DNA from: Collinsella sp. TM10-22
GTDB taxonomy: Bacteria; Actinomycetota; Coriobacteriia; Coriobacteriales; Coriobacteriaceae
Direction: 5' to 3'
NCBI RefSeq assembly: GCF_003466125.1
Contig: NZ_QSOC01000002.1
Coordinates: forward strand, 62,001 to 126,000
DNA: 64,000 bases
This document shows, in pieces, positions 18,369 through 26,805 of this stretch (position 1 is the stretch's first letter; every line of letters starts with the position of its first letter). Made by a program: the position numbers and the translations under genes. A model generated the notes under the pieces. That model worked only from the letters and a program-made list of their open reading frames with translations. It was not told the DNA's origin and did not search any database.

Positions 18369-21300
18369 TTAGTTGATACGAATCTCGTCGTTTGCAGCGA
18401 GCGCCTGCATAAGGCGGGAGCGCAAGTCGTCCACGTAGCGCTCCACGTCCTCTGCGGACAAGAGACGACTCGGCTTGGCCAGATCGGCGCGGCGCACAGT
18501 CTTGATCTTGCGCTGGGGCTTGGGCGCGGGCACGGGAGCAGACGATGCGGCGCCCTTGTTGGAGACCTTCTTGACCACCTCACCCGTACTCATGACCTCG
18601 GTGGTGCGGCGCTCGTTGTCCATACGCACGCGGGCCTCATCCACAGCGTCGTACATCTCGTTGGCCGCCGCACTGAGCCAGTCGCCCCAGTTAGTTGCAA
18701 CAACGCTCAGTTCGTTGAGACTTTGAGCGCTGTGCGCACGGTTTTTGAACGACTCGTATTTGGTGCCGGCGTCTGCTATGGCATCCTTGGCCTGATTGAC
18801 AAAGCCCTTTTGACTCTCGGCCTGCGCCCGCAGGTCTTGCAGATCGCTCTCGATGCGACACAAAAACTCATTGCGGCGGATGCTCAGCAGCTTTTTCATG
18901 TCATCCTCGACGGGATCCATAAGCGGCTGCAGGTCTTTAATACGGCCGTAGGGCTTGGGATCTTTGAGGATCTCGCGCACCTTTGCCACGTTCTCCACCG
19001 CGCTGGGAATGTCATCGGAGGCATACTCGATACCCTCGGTGCGGTTCAAGAAATCCCTGGCGTGGTCAAACGCTGTTCGTTGATTGGACTCGACGAACTC
19101 AACCACCTTGTCAAAGTCTTCCTTGGCATCGAGCAAGCGCTCCTCATGCTTGGTGAACGTGGTCAAGAACGCCTCGGCCTCGTTCTGGTCCTTAAGGACG
19201 TCGGCCACCTCCGAGCGCATCTTCTCGCACTCGTCCTCACCGGGATACGGGTAGGCCGGCTTGATGCCCGTGTAGTAGTCGCGTGCTATGGCGAGGCACG
19301 CCTCGCGCAAGCCCTCAAGGCGCTCTTTGAGCTCGGCCACGAGCTTATCCTCGTTGGAGGGCACGGTCTTGAGATCAAACAGGTCACACATGAGTTCGCC
19401 CGCGGCGCGTAGCAACCGGTCGCTCATGCGCATGCGCAAGCGCACCTGGGCCTTATCGGCATCCTTGCGCAGGAGCGCCACCATGCGGCTGTCGTTAGCT
19501 TGAACCGTCTGACCGCCAAACAGCACCTGCGCGCGCTGCTCCACCACAAGCTGCGCCACCACATTTGCGATGTCGACCTCGCGCCAGCCAAAGGGCCTTT
19601 GCTGGTACTGGCGCTGGATATCGCCCATAGCGGTATCCAGGTGGCGCTGGTGCTGCACTTTGAGGTAGTCCTCGACCTCCTTGAGCGCACGCGTGTTACC
19701 CGCGTCCATGCCAGCGATCCCCACTTGAACGTTGCCCGCCAGAGTGGAGCGAATATCGGAATCGCTCGTGACCGGCGCGCCGATATAGCCGGCCTTTTCA
19801 AAGACCACATCGCACAGCTGCGCCAGCACCTGCTCAAAGACCTGGGCGGGTTTGGCAGCACGGATCTCAATCATGCGCCCGTTGACGGCGCATCGTGCAT
19901 GGAGCACCGCCTCAGCCAAAAGGGCGTCAGCCTCTTTCTCGTTAAAGTCCTTCTCGCGCATTTTGGCCTCGACGATCTGGCGGGTACTCGGCGGTAGCTC
20001 CTGCAGGTTGCGCGTCTGGGCGTACATGCGAATCTTGGCGGCGTTGACGAGTGGGGCCCAATAATCCACCTCGTCGCTCAAGGCCACGATGGCCTTATCC
20101 ACGGATTTCAATGCCAGCTCGGCATCGTCCGCACGGCCCAGATCGCTGGCCATGGTCACCACGGATAGTTCCATGCCGCCCATGTTAGATCCATGAATCG
20201 AGCCATCCACGTAGCGGTCAAAGGGGAAGTCGTTGGTCCCGCGGTTGAGCTTGCGCGCAGTGTAGATGCTTTCGAACAGGCGCTTCTTGATGTACTCAAT
20301 CACCTTCGCGTTGTCGATCGGGGTGCGTGCGATCTCCTGCGCTATCTCCTGCTCCTCGTCGGTGAGGAAGCTATAGGTATCGCCCTGGCGTGCCACGTAG
20401 CTCTCGCGCTCCAAGCGGGCGAGAGATTCCTTGACGCGGTCCTTAAGGGCGCGCTTGTCCACGTCCAGGCTATCGATCATAAGGATGGAGATGTTCTCGA
20501 CCGTGGCCTTGACGTAGCCGATGTAGCGGATCAAGTACAGGAGCTTAAGCACCCGGACATCGTAGCTCTCAAGACCCTCTGCGTTTTCAGCCGCGCGCTC
20601 CGCACAGACGACGACCTGAATGATGCCGTGCTCCAAATCCTTGGAGATTGTGTCGAAGAAGCGCCAGAACGGCACGAGTGCACCAGTCTGGTCATGCTGG
20701 ATGGCCTGAGCGCTCTCCTGAAACGCGCTCAGCATGGAGCGCTCGCCCGTGGACATGTGCTTGGCCTTAACACCATGCTTGCGTACCTCGGTCATCACGT
20801 CGGGCAGAAGCTTAAACTGGTAGCCCACAAACGGGTAGCTGGCCACAAAATCCTTGGAGTTGGCGAAGCCGGCAAGGTCGGAGCGCGAGCCCCCCTCAAA
20901 GGTAAAGTTGTTTTTGAGGACGGCGGCGTCTTGCTCGTAGACCTGTGCAAGCATATCGGCCGCCGGCGCGGTCTTCTCGAGCACACGGCGTTGAATGACC
21001 TCGTCCACGCTGGAGCTGGAGAGCGAAAGGCGGGTATTGAAGCGGCCTTGGATCTTTGAAAAGTCGTTGCCCACGGGCAGGCTCAGGTTGTCGATGGCCT
21101 CCTGGCTCGTGACCACCACCCACACGCGGCCACCGCAGGCGGCACCCAGCTCCTCGACGATGGTCTGAAGGCTCAGCATAAGGCTTGGGTCTTGGTCGTT
21201 TGTAATAAACTGACCCACCTCGTCGACCATAAAGAGCAAACGGAAGTTGCCGCCGTGGGCCGCTGCCTGAGCGTCCACGTAATCCTTGACCTTTTTGGCA

Positions 21301-22031
21301 AAGACATCAGGGGCCAAAACCTCGTCCTCAGAACCCTCGAGCCAGTTCCATGCGGCCTTTTCGCTCATGCCGAGCACGCTCTGCAGCACCTCGACGACGT
21401 CGTCCTCAAAGTAGCTGTAGGTGTCGCGGGTCTGGAGCCAGGACTCTCCGTTGACGCGCTCAAAGGCCTCGCGGAACTCCTGGGTCTTGCCCAGGGAATC
21501 GATGTAGTCCTCGAGCTTTGCAAGCTTGAGGTCCTCGCCGTAGAAGCCGCGCGCCTCGTAGAACATGCGCTCAAAGCCGCGAAGCAGCGCCGTGGGAGCC
21601 GTATCACCCTGCTTCCACTGGCCCGCCTTGCTATCGATGTTAAAGAGGATGGCCTGCGTGGGCACCGAGCACGCGCGCTCCATGGCAGCCGCGACCATGG
21701 GGTCGACGATTTTGCCGTCAAAGTAGCGGATGGCGCTCTTACCACCGATCTGGCGATTCTCGAGCAGGTAGCTCAGCATCTTGAGGAAGTGCGATTTACC
21801 GGAACCGAAGAAGCCACTGATCCACACGCCGATCTTGTCGGTGCGCGCATCGATGGCATCGCCGTAGGCCTTGAAGAACGTGGCAAAGTGCCTCTGCAAC
21901 TCGCGCGTCACCACGTACTCGTCAAGCTCCTGGCGGATGGACCCATCTTTTGAATCTTGGACCTTGACCACGCCGTTGATGGAGCGGTTGATGTCTTTTG
22001 CAAAGAGGTCGCGAACGATCGTGTTGTCCAT
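18369..22031 (-). CDS. brxC: BREX ATPase BrxC
   Basis: A 1220-residue P-loop protein starting at ATG 22031 with AAAGGAG six bases upstream. Walker A is ISGFFGSGKSHFLKML (GFFGSGKS at residues 73-80), and the Walker B-like LLFMVDEVGQFI is near residue 265. Long helical and coiled-coil segments follow, and the C-terminus carries a lysine- and arginine-rich linker. BrxC is the large ATPase shared by BREX systems and is essential for defence and methylation. It lies between brxB and pglX, the standard type 1 order. Length matches the family. Confidence 0.93.
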   Translation of the reverse strand: MDNTIVRDLFAKDINRSINGVVKVQDSKDGSIRQELDEYVVTRELQRHFATFFKAYGDAIDARTDKIGVWISGFFGSGKSHFLKMLSYLLENRQIGGKSAIRYFDGKIVDPMVAAAMERACSVPTQAILFNIDSKAGQWKQGDTAPTALLRGFERMFYEARGFYGEDLKLAKLEDYIDSLGKTQEFREAFERVNGESWLQTRDTYSYFEDDVVEVLQSVLGMSEKAAWNWLEGSEDEVLAPDVFAKKVKDYVDAQAAAHGGNFRLLFMVDEVGQFITNDQDPSLMLSLQTIVEELGAACGGRVWVVVTSQEAIDNLSLPVGNDFSKIQGRFNTRLSLSSSSVDEVIQRRVLEKTAPAADMLAQVYEQDAAVLKNNFTFEGGSRSDLAGFANSKDFVASYPFVGYQFKLLPDVMTEVRKHGVKAKHMSTGERSMLSAFQESAQAIQHDQTGALVPFWRFFDTISKDLEHGIIQVVVCAERAAENAEGLESYDVRVLKLLYLIRYIGYVKATVENISILMIDSLDVDKRALKDRVKESLARLERESYVARQGDTYSFLTDEEQEIAQEIARTPIDNAKVIEYIKKRLFESIYTARKLNRGTNDFPFDRYVDGSIHGSNMGGMELSVVTMASDLGRADDAELALKSVDKAIVALSDEVDYWAPLVNAAKIRMYAQTRNLQELPPSTRQIVEAKMREKDFNEKEADALLAEAVLHARCAVNGRMIEIRAAKPAQVFEQVLAQLCDVVFEKAGYIGAPVTSDSDIRSTLAGNVQVGIAGMDAGNTRALKEVEDYLKVQHQRHLDTAMGDIQRQYQQRPFGWREVDIANVVAQLVVEQRAQVLFGGQTVQANDSRMVALLRKDADKAQVRLRMRMSDRLLRAAGELMCDLFDLKTVPSNEDKLVAELKERLEGLREACLAIARDYYTGIKPAYPYPGEDECEKMRSEVADVLKDQNEAEAFLTTFTKHEERLLDAKEDFDKVVEFVESNQRTAFDHARDFLNRTEGIEYASDDIPSAVENVAKVREILKDPKPYGRIKDLQPLMDPVEDDMKKLLSIRRNEFLCRIESDLQDLRAQAESQKGFVNQAKDAIADAGTKYESFKNRAHSAQSLNELSVVATNWGDWLSAAANEMYDAVDEARVRMDNERRTTEVMSTGEVVKKVSNKGAASSAPVPAPKPQRKIKTVRRADLAKPSRLLSAEDVERYVDDLRSRLMQALAANDEIRIN

Positions 22032-22109
22032 GGGTGCTCCTTTGGGTTTGGGAACGTTATGGCAAAGGGTTGTTACCGGCGGCAGGGACTTGCCTGCGGG
22101 GAGCCGTGC

Positions 22110-22802
22110 TTACGAGATATCGATGGCGCGGTAGTAGTTGTCGGCCGGCAGACGGTTAAAGAGCTGGAAAGAAGAGCCGTTGAAACTGCCCGGATAGGCG
22201 GCGACCACCGGCAGGTCGGAAAAATCGACTTGCATGCAGTCGAGAAGGGTGTGAATACGAAAAAAGGGATAGACCTCGCCGGCACCGGTCAGAAGAATGA
22301 CGTCGCCAGGTGCATGAGGTTCGGTTTGCTCGAGGATGAACGCGGCGATCTTCTCGGGCGAACAAAACTTGGCCACGTCCTCAAGCACACGCTGGGTGCC
22401 GCGGCGCTCCTCTTGGCGCGGAATGGCCTTGAGGACACGGCGCTTTTCGAGGATCGCCAGCACGGCGTCGTAGAGGTTTACGACCTTGAGCGTGCACGGG
22501 AGCTTGCCGGCCTCGGCATCGCGTGAAAGGGTGTCAAACAACGCGCGCGCCTCAAACTCCAGCGCAGGGTCGTAGCAGAAGGTATGGAAGCCGATCTCGT
22601 TACCTATGCCCTTGTTGGCCAAAAAGTCCTCGCTGCACAGGCACTCACGCAGGAGCTGCGCGCGGCGCTCAAATTCTTGGCGGGCGCGCTCGGAGCGGGC
22701 ATGCGCCGCCACGACGCTCTGGCGGGAATGGATGCCGATATTGGTGGTGATGTCCGTCGCCGGGATGATAGCAGGGTCGATGGCGCTGTTGACGGGAGCC
22801 AC
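22110..22802 (-). CDS. brxB: BREX protein BrxB (DUF1788)
   Basis: A 230-residue protein beginning at GTG 22802, one base after the brxA stop, so the two are translationally coupled. The DUF1788 signature is seen as FLANKGIGNEIGFHTFCYDP near residue 60, VVNLYDAVLAILE in the middle and VILLTGAGEVYPFFRIHTLL toward the end, followed by AAYPGSFNGSSF. BrxB is a small core BREX protein of unresolved biochemistry. The first 30 residues have no match to the family that I can see. Confidence 0.92.
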   Translation of the reverse strand: MAPVNSAIDPAIIPATDITTNIGIHSRQSVVAAHARSERARQEFERRAQLLRECLCSEDFLANKGIGNEIGFHTFCYDPALEFEARALFDTLSRDAEAGKLPCTLKVVNLYDAVLAILEKRRVLKAIPRQEERRGTQRVLEDVAKFCSPEKIAAFILEQTEPHAPGDVILLTGAGEVYPFFRIHTLLDCMQVDFSDLPVVAAYPGSFNGSSFQLFNRLPADNYYRAIDIS

Positions 22803-22803
22803 G

Positions 22804-23487
22804 CTACATCACCGCCCTGCCGGTAAGGGCCGCGATAAGCGACTGCTCACCCAGCTGAATCAAGGCTCGCTCGACATCGGAATCGAGGAAGAGTGGTGAC
22901 AGGCGCTCGGACTCCGGGCCCTGACCCTCGCCGATAAGACCGGCATGGCGGAGCGTCTGGCGCAGCGAGCCTTTGATGCGCGTGACCGTGGACTCGGTCC
23001 AGCGGGCGGCGTCCGGATACTCCGTGGTAAAGCGCGTCATAAAGGCGTTGAGGTCAACCGCCGTAAAGGCATAATCAAAGTTTTGCAGGCGCTCCCCTAC
23101 CTCGACGAGCACGAGCTCGCGCACGATGTCGTAGCGGCAGATCATGCTGTAGAAGATGGCCTGGTCCGCCTGCGTGGGAGTGCCAGATGCCATAAGGCTG
23201 GTTAGGGATGACGCGGCCTCGACGGCGGTATTGGGGTCGATGCCGCGCGCGGCGCATGCGGCGTCCGTGGGCACCATGGCGTCGAGGCGGCGAAGGCACA
23301 CGGTTGCGCGGTTGGCGACCATGCGCTCCGTGGGATATTGAAAGAGGTTCTCGCTCTTTACGCGTACAATGACCTGCTCGTCGCTTGCGCCCTGTATACG
23401 CAGGGCAGCGACGATGCGCATCTCATGCGGGAGGAATTGCTCGCGGGTGAGCACCCCCCCCCGAACGCTTTTTGTGGTTACATCCAC
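22804..23487 (-). CDS. brxA: BREX protein BrxA (DUF1819)
   Basis: The family region starts LTREQFLPHEMRIVAALRIQ and continues SENLFQYPTERMVANR, a DUF1819/BrxA hallmark; BrxA is a small DNA-binding core protein and the first gene of type 1 BREX. I place the start at GTG 23487, eight bases after GGAG, giving about 227 residues; an in-frame ATG at 23556 would add 23 residues unlike the family. Codons 9-12 contain a run of nine G. A change of one base there would shift the frame of everything downstream in this gene and could switch the leading gene of the operon off. Confidence 0.9.
   Translation of the reverse strand: MDVTTKSVRGGVLTREQFLPHEMRIVAALRIQGASDEQVIVRVKSENLFQYPTERMVANRATVCLRRLDAMVPTDAACAARGIDPNTAVEAASSLTSLMASGTPTQADQAIFYSMICRYDIVRELVLVEVGERLQNFDYAFTAVDLNAFMTRFTTEYPDAARWTESTVTRIKGSLRQTLRHAGLIGEGQGPESERLSPLFLDSDVERALIQLGEQSLIAALTGRAVM
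23454..23462. repeat. Poly-C/poly-G tract (G9 on the coding strand) near the brxA start
   Basis: Nine consecutive C on the plus strand, read as nine G in brxA about 25 bases after the proposed GTG start. At the present length the brxA frame is open. Confidence 0.9.
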
Positions 23488-23503
23488 AGTACACGCTCCA
23501 AGG

Positions 23504-23609
23504 GTGTCAAAGGCTGTCACAAGTGCGCCGCAACCCGGCAGGCAGGCGCGGCGCACATGACAATAATCATACCTGTTGGTAAAAAAGTTACCACGCCCAG
23601 AGTGTCAAA
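23504..23609 (-). promoter_or_regulatory. Upstream region of the BREX operon: direct repeats and an operator-like palindrome
   Basis: Reading the minus strand, TTTGACAC-YCT-GG occurs twice about 100 bases apart (23600-23609 and 23502-23511). The perfect arms GGTAA and TTACC flank five bases at 23578-23592. A TATGAT hexamer lies at 23566-23571, just downstream of the palindrome, and could be a -10 with the palindrome over its -35. A regulator site is plausible, but no regulator gene is adjacent. Confidence 0.35.
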
Positions 23610-23754
23610 TGTTGAGCAACAAAATTAAATCCGGTTAACGGTCATTTTCGCAGCTCAGAAGCTTTGACGAGATTGCCCCAAATCACACTTACTAGACAAC
23701 CGCGCTTACGAATGCAGGCACGCACACGCCCAACGCCACCCTCCGCTATATTCA

Positions 23755-23782
23755 ACATAGAGTTATACATATGCTTCTATGT
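23755..23782 (+). promoter_or_regulatory. Operator-like inverted repeat upstream of the small antitoxin-like gene
   Basis: Arms ACATAGA and TCTATGT are 14 bases apart, with TTATACAT between them as a possible -10. It ends 12 bases before the start at 23795. The layout fits autoregulation, as in toxin-antitoxin promoters. Confidence 0.5.
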
Positions 23783-23794
23783 AAGGAGTTTCGT

Positions 23795-23983
23795 ATGCCT
23801 GTCGTAAAGCCTATTTCTGATCAGACGCGCGCACTAACTACCATTCAGAAACGCGAAGAACACATTCAACGTGCCATCGCCCGCGGCCACGATGACCTCA
23901 CCAACGGTCGCGTACGCCCCTGGAAACAAGCAAAGGCCGAGGCGGATCGGATGCGAGCCTCAAGACAACCCTCCCCCATGTAA
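23795..23983 (+). CDS. Small Phd/YefM-like antitoxin remnant, orphan
   Basis: A 62-residue protein, MPVVKPISDQTRALTTIQKR, starting at ATG 23795 with a strong TAAGGAG site. The opening MPVVKPISD is common at the start of Phd/YefM-type antitoxins, but the expected fold is not continued: the second half (GHDDLTNGRVRPWKQAKAEADR) looks like an antitoxin tail. A deleted or minimal antitoxin is likely. No toxin gene follows; the next gene is serC. The operator-like repeat upstream supports the antitoxin idea. Confidence 0.5.
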   Translation: MPVVKPISDQTRALTTIQKREEHIQRAIARGHDDLTNGRVRPWKQAKAEADRMRASRQPSPM

Positions 23984-24097
23984 CCATCCTGTAAATCATA
24001 GCGGCGCACTCGAGTTTTACCGTGATGCGGTCGCGCCTGGCGCTCCACTGTGCTAAAGTATCCCGAACGTTCAAACGACAACGAGGGGAACTAGAAG

Positions 24098-25222
24098 ATG
24101 GCACGTGTGCACAACTTCTCAGCTGGCCCGGCCGCACTGCCCACAAGCGTGCTCGCCGAGATCGCCGACGAGATGATGGACTACCGCGGTTGCGGCATGT
24201 CTGTGCTCGAGATGAGCCATCGATCTAGCATGTACCAGCAGATCATCGACGACGCCGAGGCAACCCTGCGCCGCCTGCTGAGCATCCCCAAAAACTACCG
24301 TGTCCTGTTTTTGCAGGGCGGCGCCACACTGCAGTTTGCGGGCATCCCCATGAACCTCATGCGCCGCGGCCGCGCCGGCTACGTCGTGACCGGCAACTTT
24401 GCCAACAAGGCATACAAAGAAGCCTCCAAGTACGGCGAGGCCGTGTTGCTCGCTAGCTCCGAGGACACCAATTTCGACCGCATACCCACCATGGCCAATA
24501 TCAACGCGCGCATTGCCGCCGAGGCCGCGGGCGAAGGGCTCGACTACGTCTACATCTGCCAGAACAACACCATCTTTGGCACCATGTACCACGAGCTGCC
24601 CGATTGCGGCGATGTGCCGCTGGTCGCCGATGTCTCGAGCTGCTTTCTGTCGCAGCCGCTCGACGTTGAGCGCTACGGACTCATCTACGCCGGCGCACAG
24701 AAAAACGCCGGCGCTGCGGGCGTGACCGTGGTCATCGTGCGCGACGACCTCATCGCAGATCGCCCCGCCTTTACGCAGACGCCGCAGTACCTGGACCTCA
24801 AGACCCAGGCCGCCAAGGGCTCCATGCTCAACACGCCCAACACCTTTGGCATCTACGTATGCGGCAAGGTGTTCCATTGGGTAGAGCAAACCGGCGGACT
24901 TGCCGCCATGGCCGAGCGCAACTGGGGCAAGGCCAACCTGCTCTACGACCTGCTCGAGCACAGCGAGCTATTCCACGGCACCACGCAAGCCGACAGCCGC
25001 TCCATCGCCAACGTCACCTTCCGCACCGGCGACGCCGACCTCGACACTGCCTTTGTCGCGGGCGCGGCCGAGCACCAGATTCAAAACGTCAAGGGCCATC
25101 GCATGGTAGGCGGCATGCGCGCCAGCGTATACAACGCCGTCACCATGGAGGACGTGCAGGCGCTGGCCACGTACATGAAGGACTTCGAAGCGCAGCATAG
25201 TTTGAGTCCGCGATCTAACTAG
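24098..25222 (+). CDS. serC: Phosphoserine aminotransferase
   Basis: A 374-residue PLP enzyme: ARVHNFSAGPAALPTSVL at the start, LFLQGGATLQFAGIPMN, and the PLP-lysine region YGLIYAGAQKNAGAAGVTVV. It converts 3-phosphohydroxypyruvate and glutamate to O-phosphoserine and 2-oxoglutarate, step two of serine synthesis, and may also serve pyridoxal phosphate synthesis. ATG 24098 follows GAGGGG. serA, the preceding pathway step, lies 71 bases downstream on the same strand, so the pair is probably one operon. No serB is seen nearby. Confidence 0.96.
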   Translation: MARVHNFSAGPAALPTSVLAEIADEMMDYRGCGMSVLEMSHRSSMYQQIIDDAEATLRRLLSIPKNYRVLFLQGGATLQFAGIPMNLMRRGRAGYVVTGNFANKAYKEASKYGEAVLLASSEDTNFDRIPTMANINARIAAEAAGEGLDYVYICQNNTIFGTMYHELPDCGDVPLVADVSSCFLSQPLDVERYGLIYAGAQKNAGAAGVTVVIVRDDLIADRPAFTQTPQYLDLKTQAAKGSMLNTPNTFGIYVCGKVFHWVEQTGGLAAMAERNWGKANLLYDLLEHSELFHGTTQADSRSIANVTFRTGDADLDTAFVAGAAEHQIQNVKGHRMVGGMRASVYNAVTMEDVQALATYMKDFEAQHSLSPRSN

Positions 25223-25293
25223 CCCGCAACACGCGGGCCGACCAGCCACCTCAGACCACCCTGTTTAGATCAAAACCTGCTAAGGAGTTTTCC

Positions 25294-26457
25294 ATGCGCA
25301 AGATTAAGACCATCGACGACATCACCAAAGACGGCAAAGTCGAGTTTGGCGAGGGCTACGAGTTTGTAAGCAGCGCCGAGGAGGCCGACGCCATCCTGAT
25401 GCGCTCGACCGACCTGCACGGCTACGAGCTGCCCGAGGGCATCCGCGCCATCGCCCGCTGCGGCGCCGGCGTCAACAACATCCCCGTCAAGGAGTACGCC
25501 AAGAAGGGCGTCGTCGTCTTTAACTCCCCCGGTGCCAACAGCAACGCCGTCAAGGAGCTCGTCCTGGGCATGCTGGTGCTCTCGAGCCGCGGCGTGGTGC
25601 AGTCGATGAACTGGGTACGTGACAACGCCGACGACCCCGAGATTCAGGTCGATGCCGAAAAGGCCAAGAAGGCCTTTGTGGGCCGCGAGCTTAAAGGCAA
25701 GCGCATCGGCGTCATCGGTCTGGGCAACGTAGGCTCCAAGGTCGCCAACGCCTGCGTCGACCTGGGCATGGACGTCTACGGCTACGATCCGTTCATTTCC
25801 GTCGAGCACGCGTGGGTGCTGAGCCGCGAGGTGCAGCGCGTGGGCACGCTCGAAGATCTCTGCCGCGGCTGCGACTACCTCACCGTACACGTGCCCAGCA
25901 AGGCCGACACCATCGGCATGATCAGCACCGAGCAGATCGACCTGCTGGCACCGGGCGCCGTCCTCATTAACTACGCGCGCGAGACCATCATTGACGAGGA
26001 CGCCGTCGACGCCGCCCTGCGCGCGGGCAAGCTGAGCTGGTTTAGCTGCGACTTTGCCACGCCCAAGACGGTCAAGATGCCCAATACGTTTATTACCACG
26101 CACTCGGGCGCCGGCACCGGCGAGGCCGAGGCCAACTGCGCCGACATGGCCATCAGCGAGCTCAAGGATTACCTGGAAAACGGCAATATCGCGCACAGCG
26201 TCAACTACCCCGCCTGCAGTATGGGCAAGGCGCGCGCCGCAAGCCGCATCGCCTGCCTGCACGCCAACGTGCCCAACATGATCGGCCAGATCACGGCAAT
26301 CCTCGCCAAGGACAACGCCAACGTGCAGCGCATGACCAACGAGTCCGCCGGCGAGAACGCCTACACCATGTTCGACACCGACGAGCACCTGGACAGCAGC
26401 ACCATCGAGGCGCTCAAGCAGATTCCGTCGATGTATCGCGTGCGCGTGATCAAATAG
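25294..26457 (+). CDS. serA: D-3-phosphoglycerate dehydrogenase
   Basis: A 387-residue NAD-dependent 2-hydroxyacid dehydrogenase. The Rossmann motif IGVIGLGNVGSKVANA lies near residue 142, catalytic-type regions ARCGAGVNNI and HSGAGTGEAEANCADMA follow, and a C-terminal ACT domain (about 320-387, GQITAILAKDNANVQRM) suggests feedback control by serine. It oxidises 3-phosphoglycerate, the first step of serine synthesis. The ATG at 25294 is preceded by AAGGAG. It is the short, ACT-bearing form. A strong terminator follows at 26500. Confidence 0.94.
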   Translation: MRKIKTIDDITKDGKVEFGEGYEFVSSAEEADAILMRSTDLHGYELPEGIRAIARCGAGVNNIPVKEYAKKGVVVFNSPGANSNAVKELVLGMLVLSSRGVVQSMNWVRDNADDPEIQVDAEKAKKAFVGRELKGKRIGVIGLGNVGSKVANACVDLGMDVYGYDPFISVEHAWVLSREVQRVGTLEDLCRGCDYLTVHVPSKADTIGMISTEQIDLLAPGAVLINYARETIIDEDAVDAALRAGKLSWFSCDFATPKTVKMPNTFITTHSGAGTGEAEANCADMAISELKDYLENGNIAHSVNYPACSMGKARAASRIACLHANVPNMIGQITAILAKDNANVQRMTNESAGENAYTMFDTDEHLDSSTIEALKQIPSMYRVRVIK

Positions 26458-26499
26458 TGCCGGCGCCAAGCCTGCCAGGCAGGCCATGAAGCCCCATTC

Positions 26500-26530
26500 G
26501 GCCCCCGTTTTCGCGAAACGGGGGCCGATT
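26500..26530 (+). terminator. Intrinsic terminator after serA
   Basis: A perfect stem GGCCCCCGTTT / AAACGGGGGCC with loop TCGCG, followed by GATTTCG. It closes the serC-serA unit. Confidence 0.8.
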
Positions 26531-26567
26531 TCGTTGCTCCGGACGACTTTAAAATGATACCCAGAAC

Positions 26568-26710
26568 AAGTTTTTTCGGATAATCGACAGCAAGACCCAA
26601 ATCACCAAGCACGCCCGCTTTGATAAACAGCTTTATCAGGGACTTTAGTAGGTAAAAATCAATCTCTATATACCACATTCAAGTTGACTGTCGATTTTCC
26701 GAAACAACTT
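26568..26710. repeat. MITE-like 143-bp element with 23-bp imperfect terminal inverted repeats
   Basis: The left end AAGTTTTTTCGGATAATCGAC matches the complement of the right end at 20 of 23 positions. The interior is AT-rich and has no credible gene. It fills most of the 348-bp gap between serA and the nuclease-like gene; the remainder is the serA terminator and about 95 bases where I see nothing. Confidence 0.65.
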
Positions 26711-26805
26711 TTTATGGATAGCATTTTTAAAGCCCTTCCAAGGCAAAATTGAAGCCTTTTTGCGACCAAAACTCTAGCTCGCGCGAGCGTTTTCTGCCTG
26801 CGCGA

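Noticed and set aside
23488..23556. ATG at 23556 as the brxA start
   Set aside because: The added 23 residues (beginning MRRACLPGCGALV) do not resemble BrxA, while GTG 23487 has GGAG at good spacing; kept as an alternative only.
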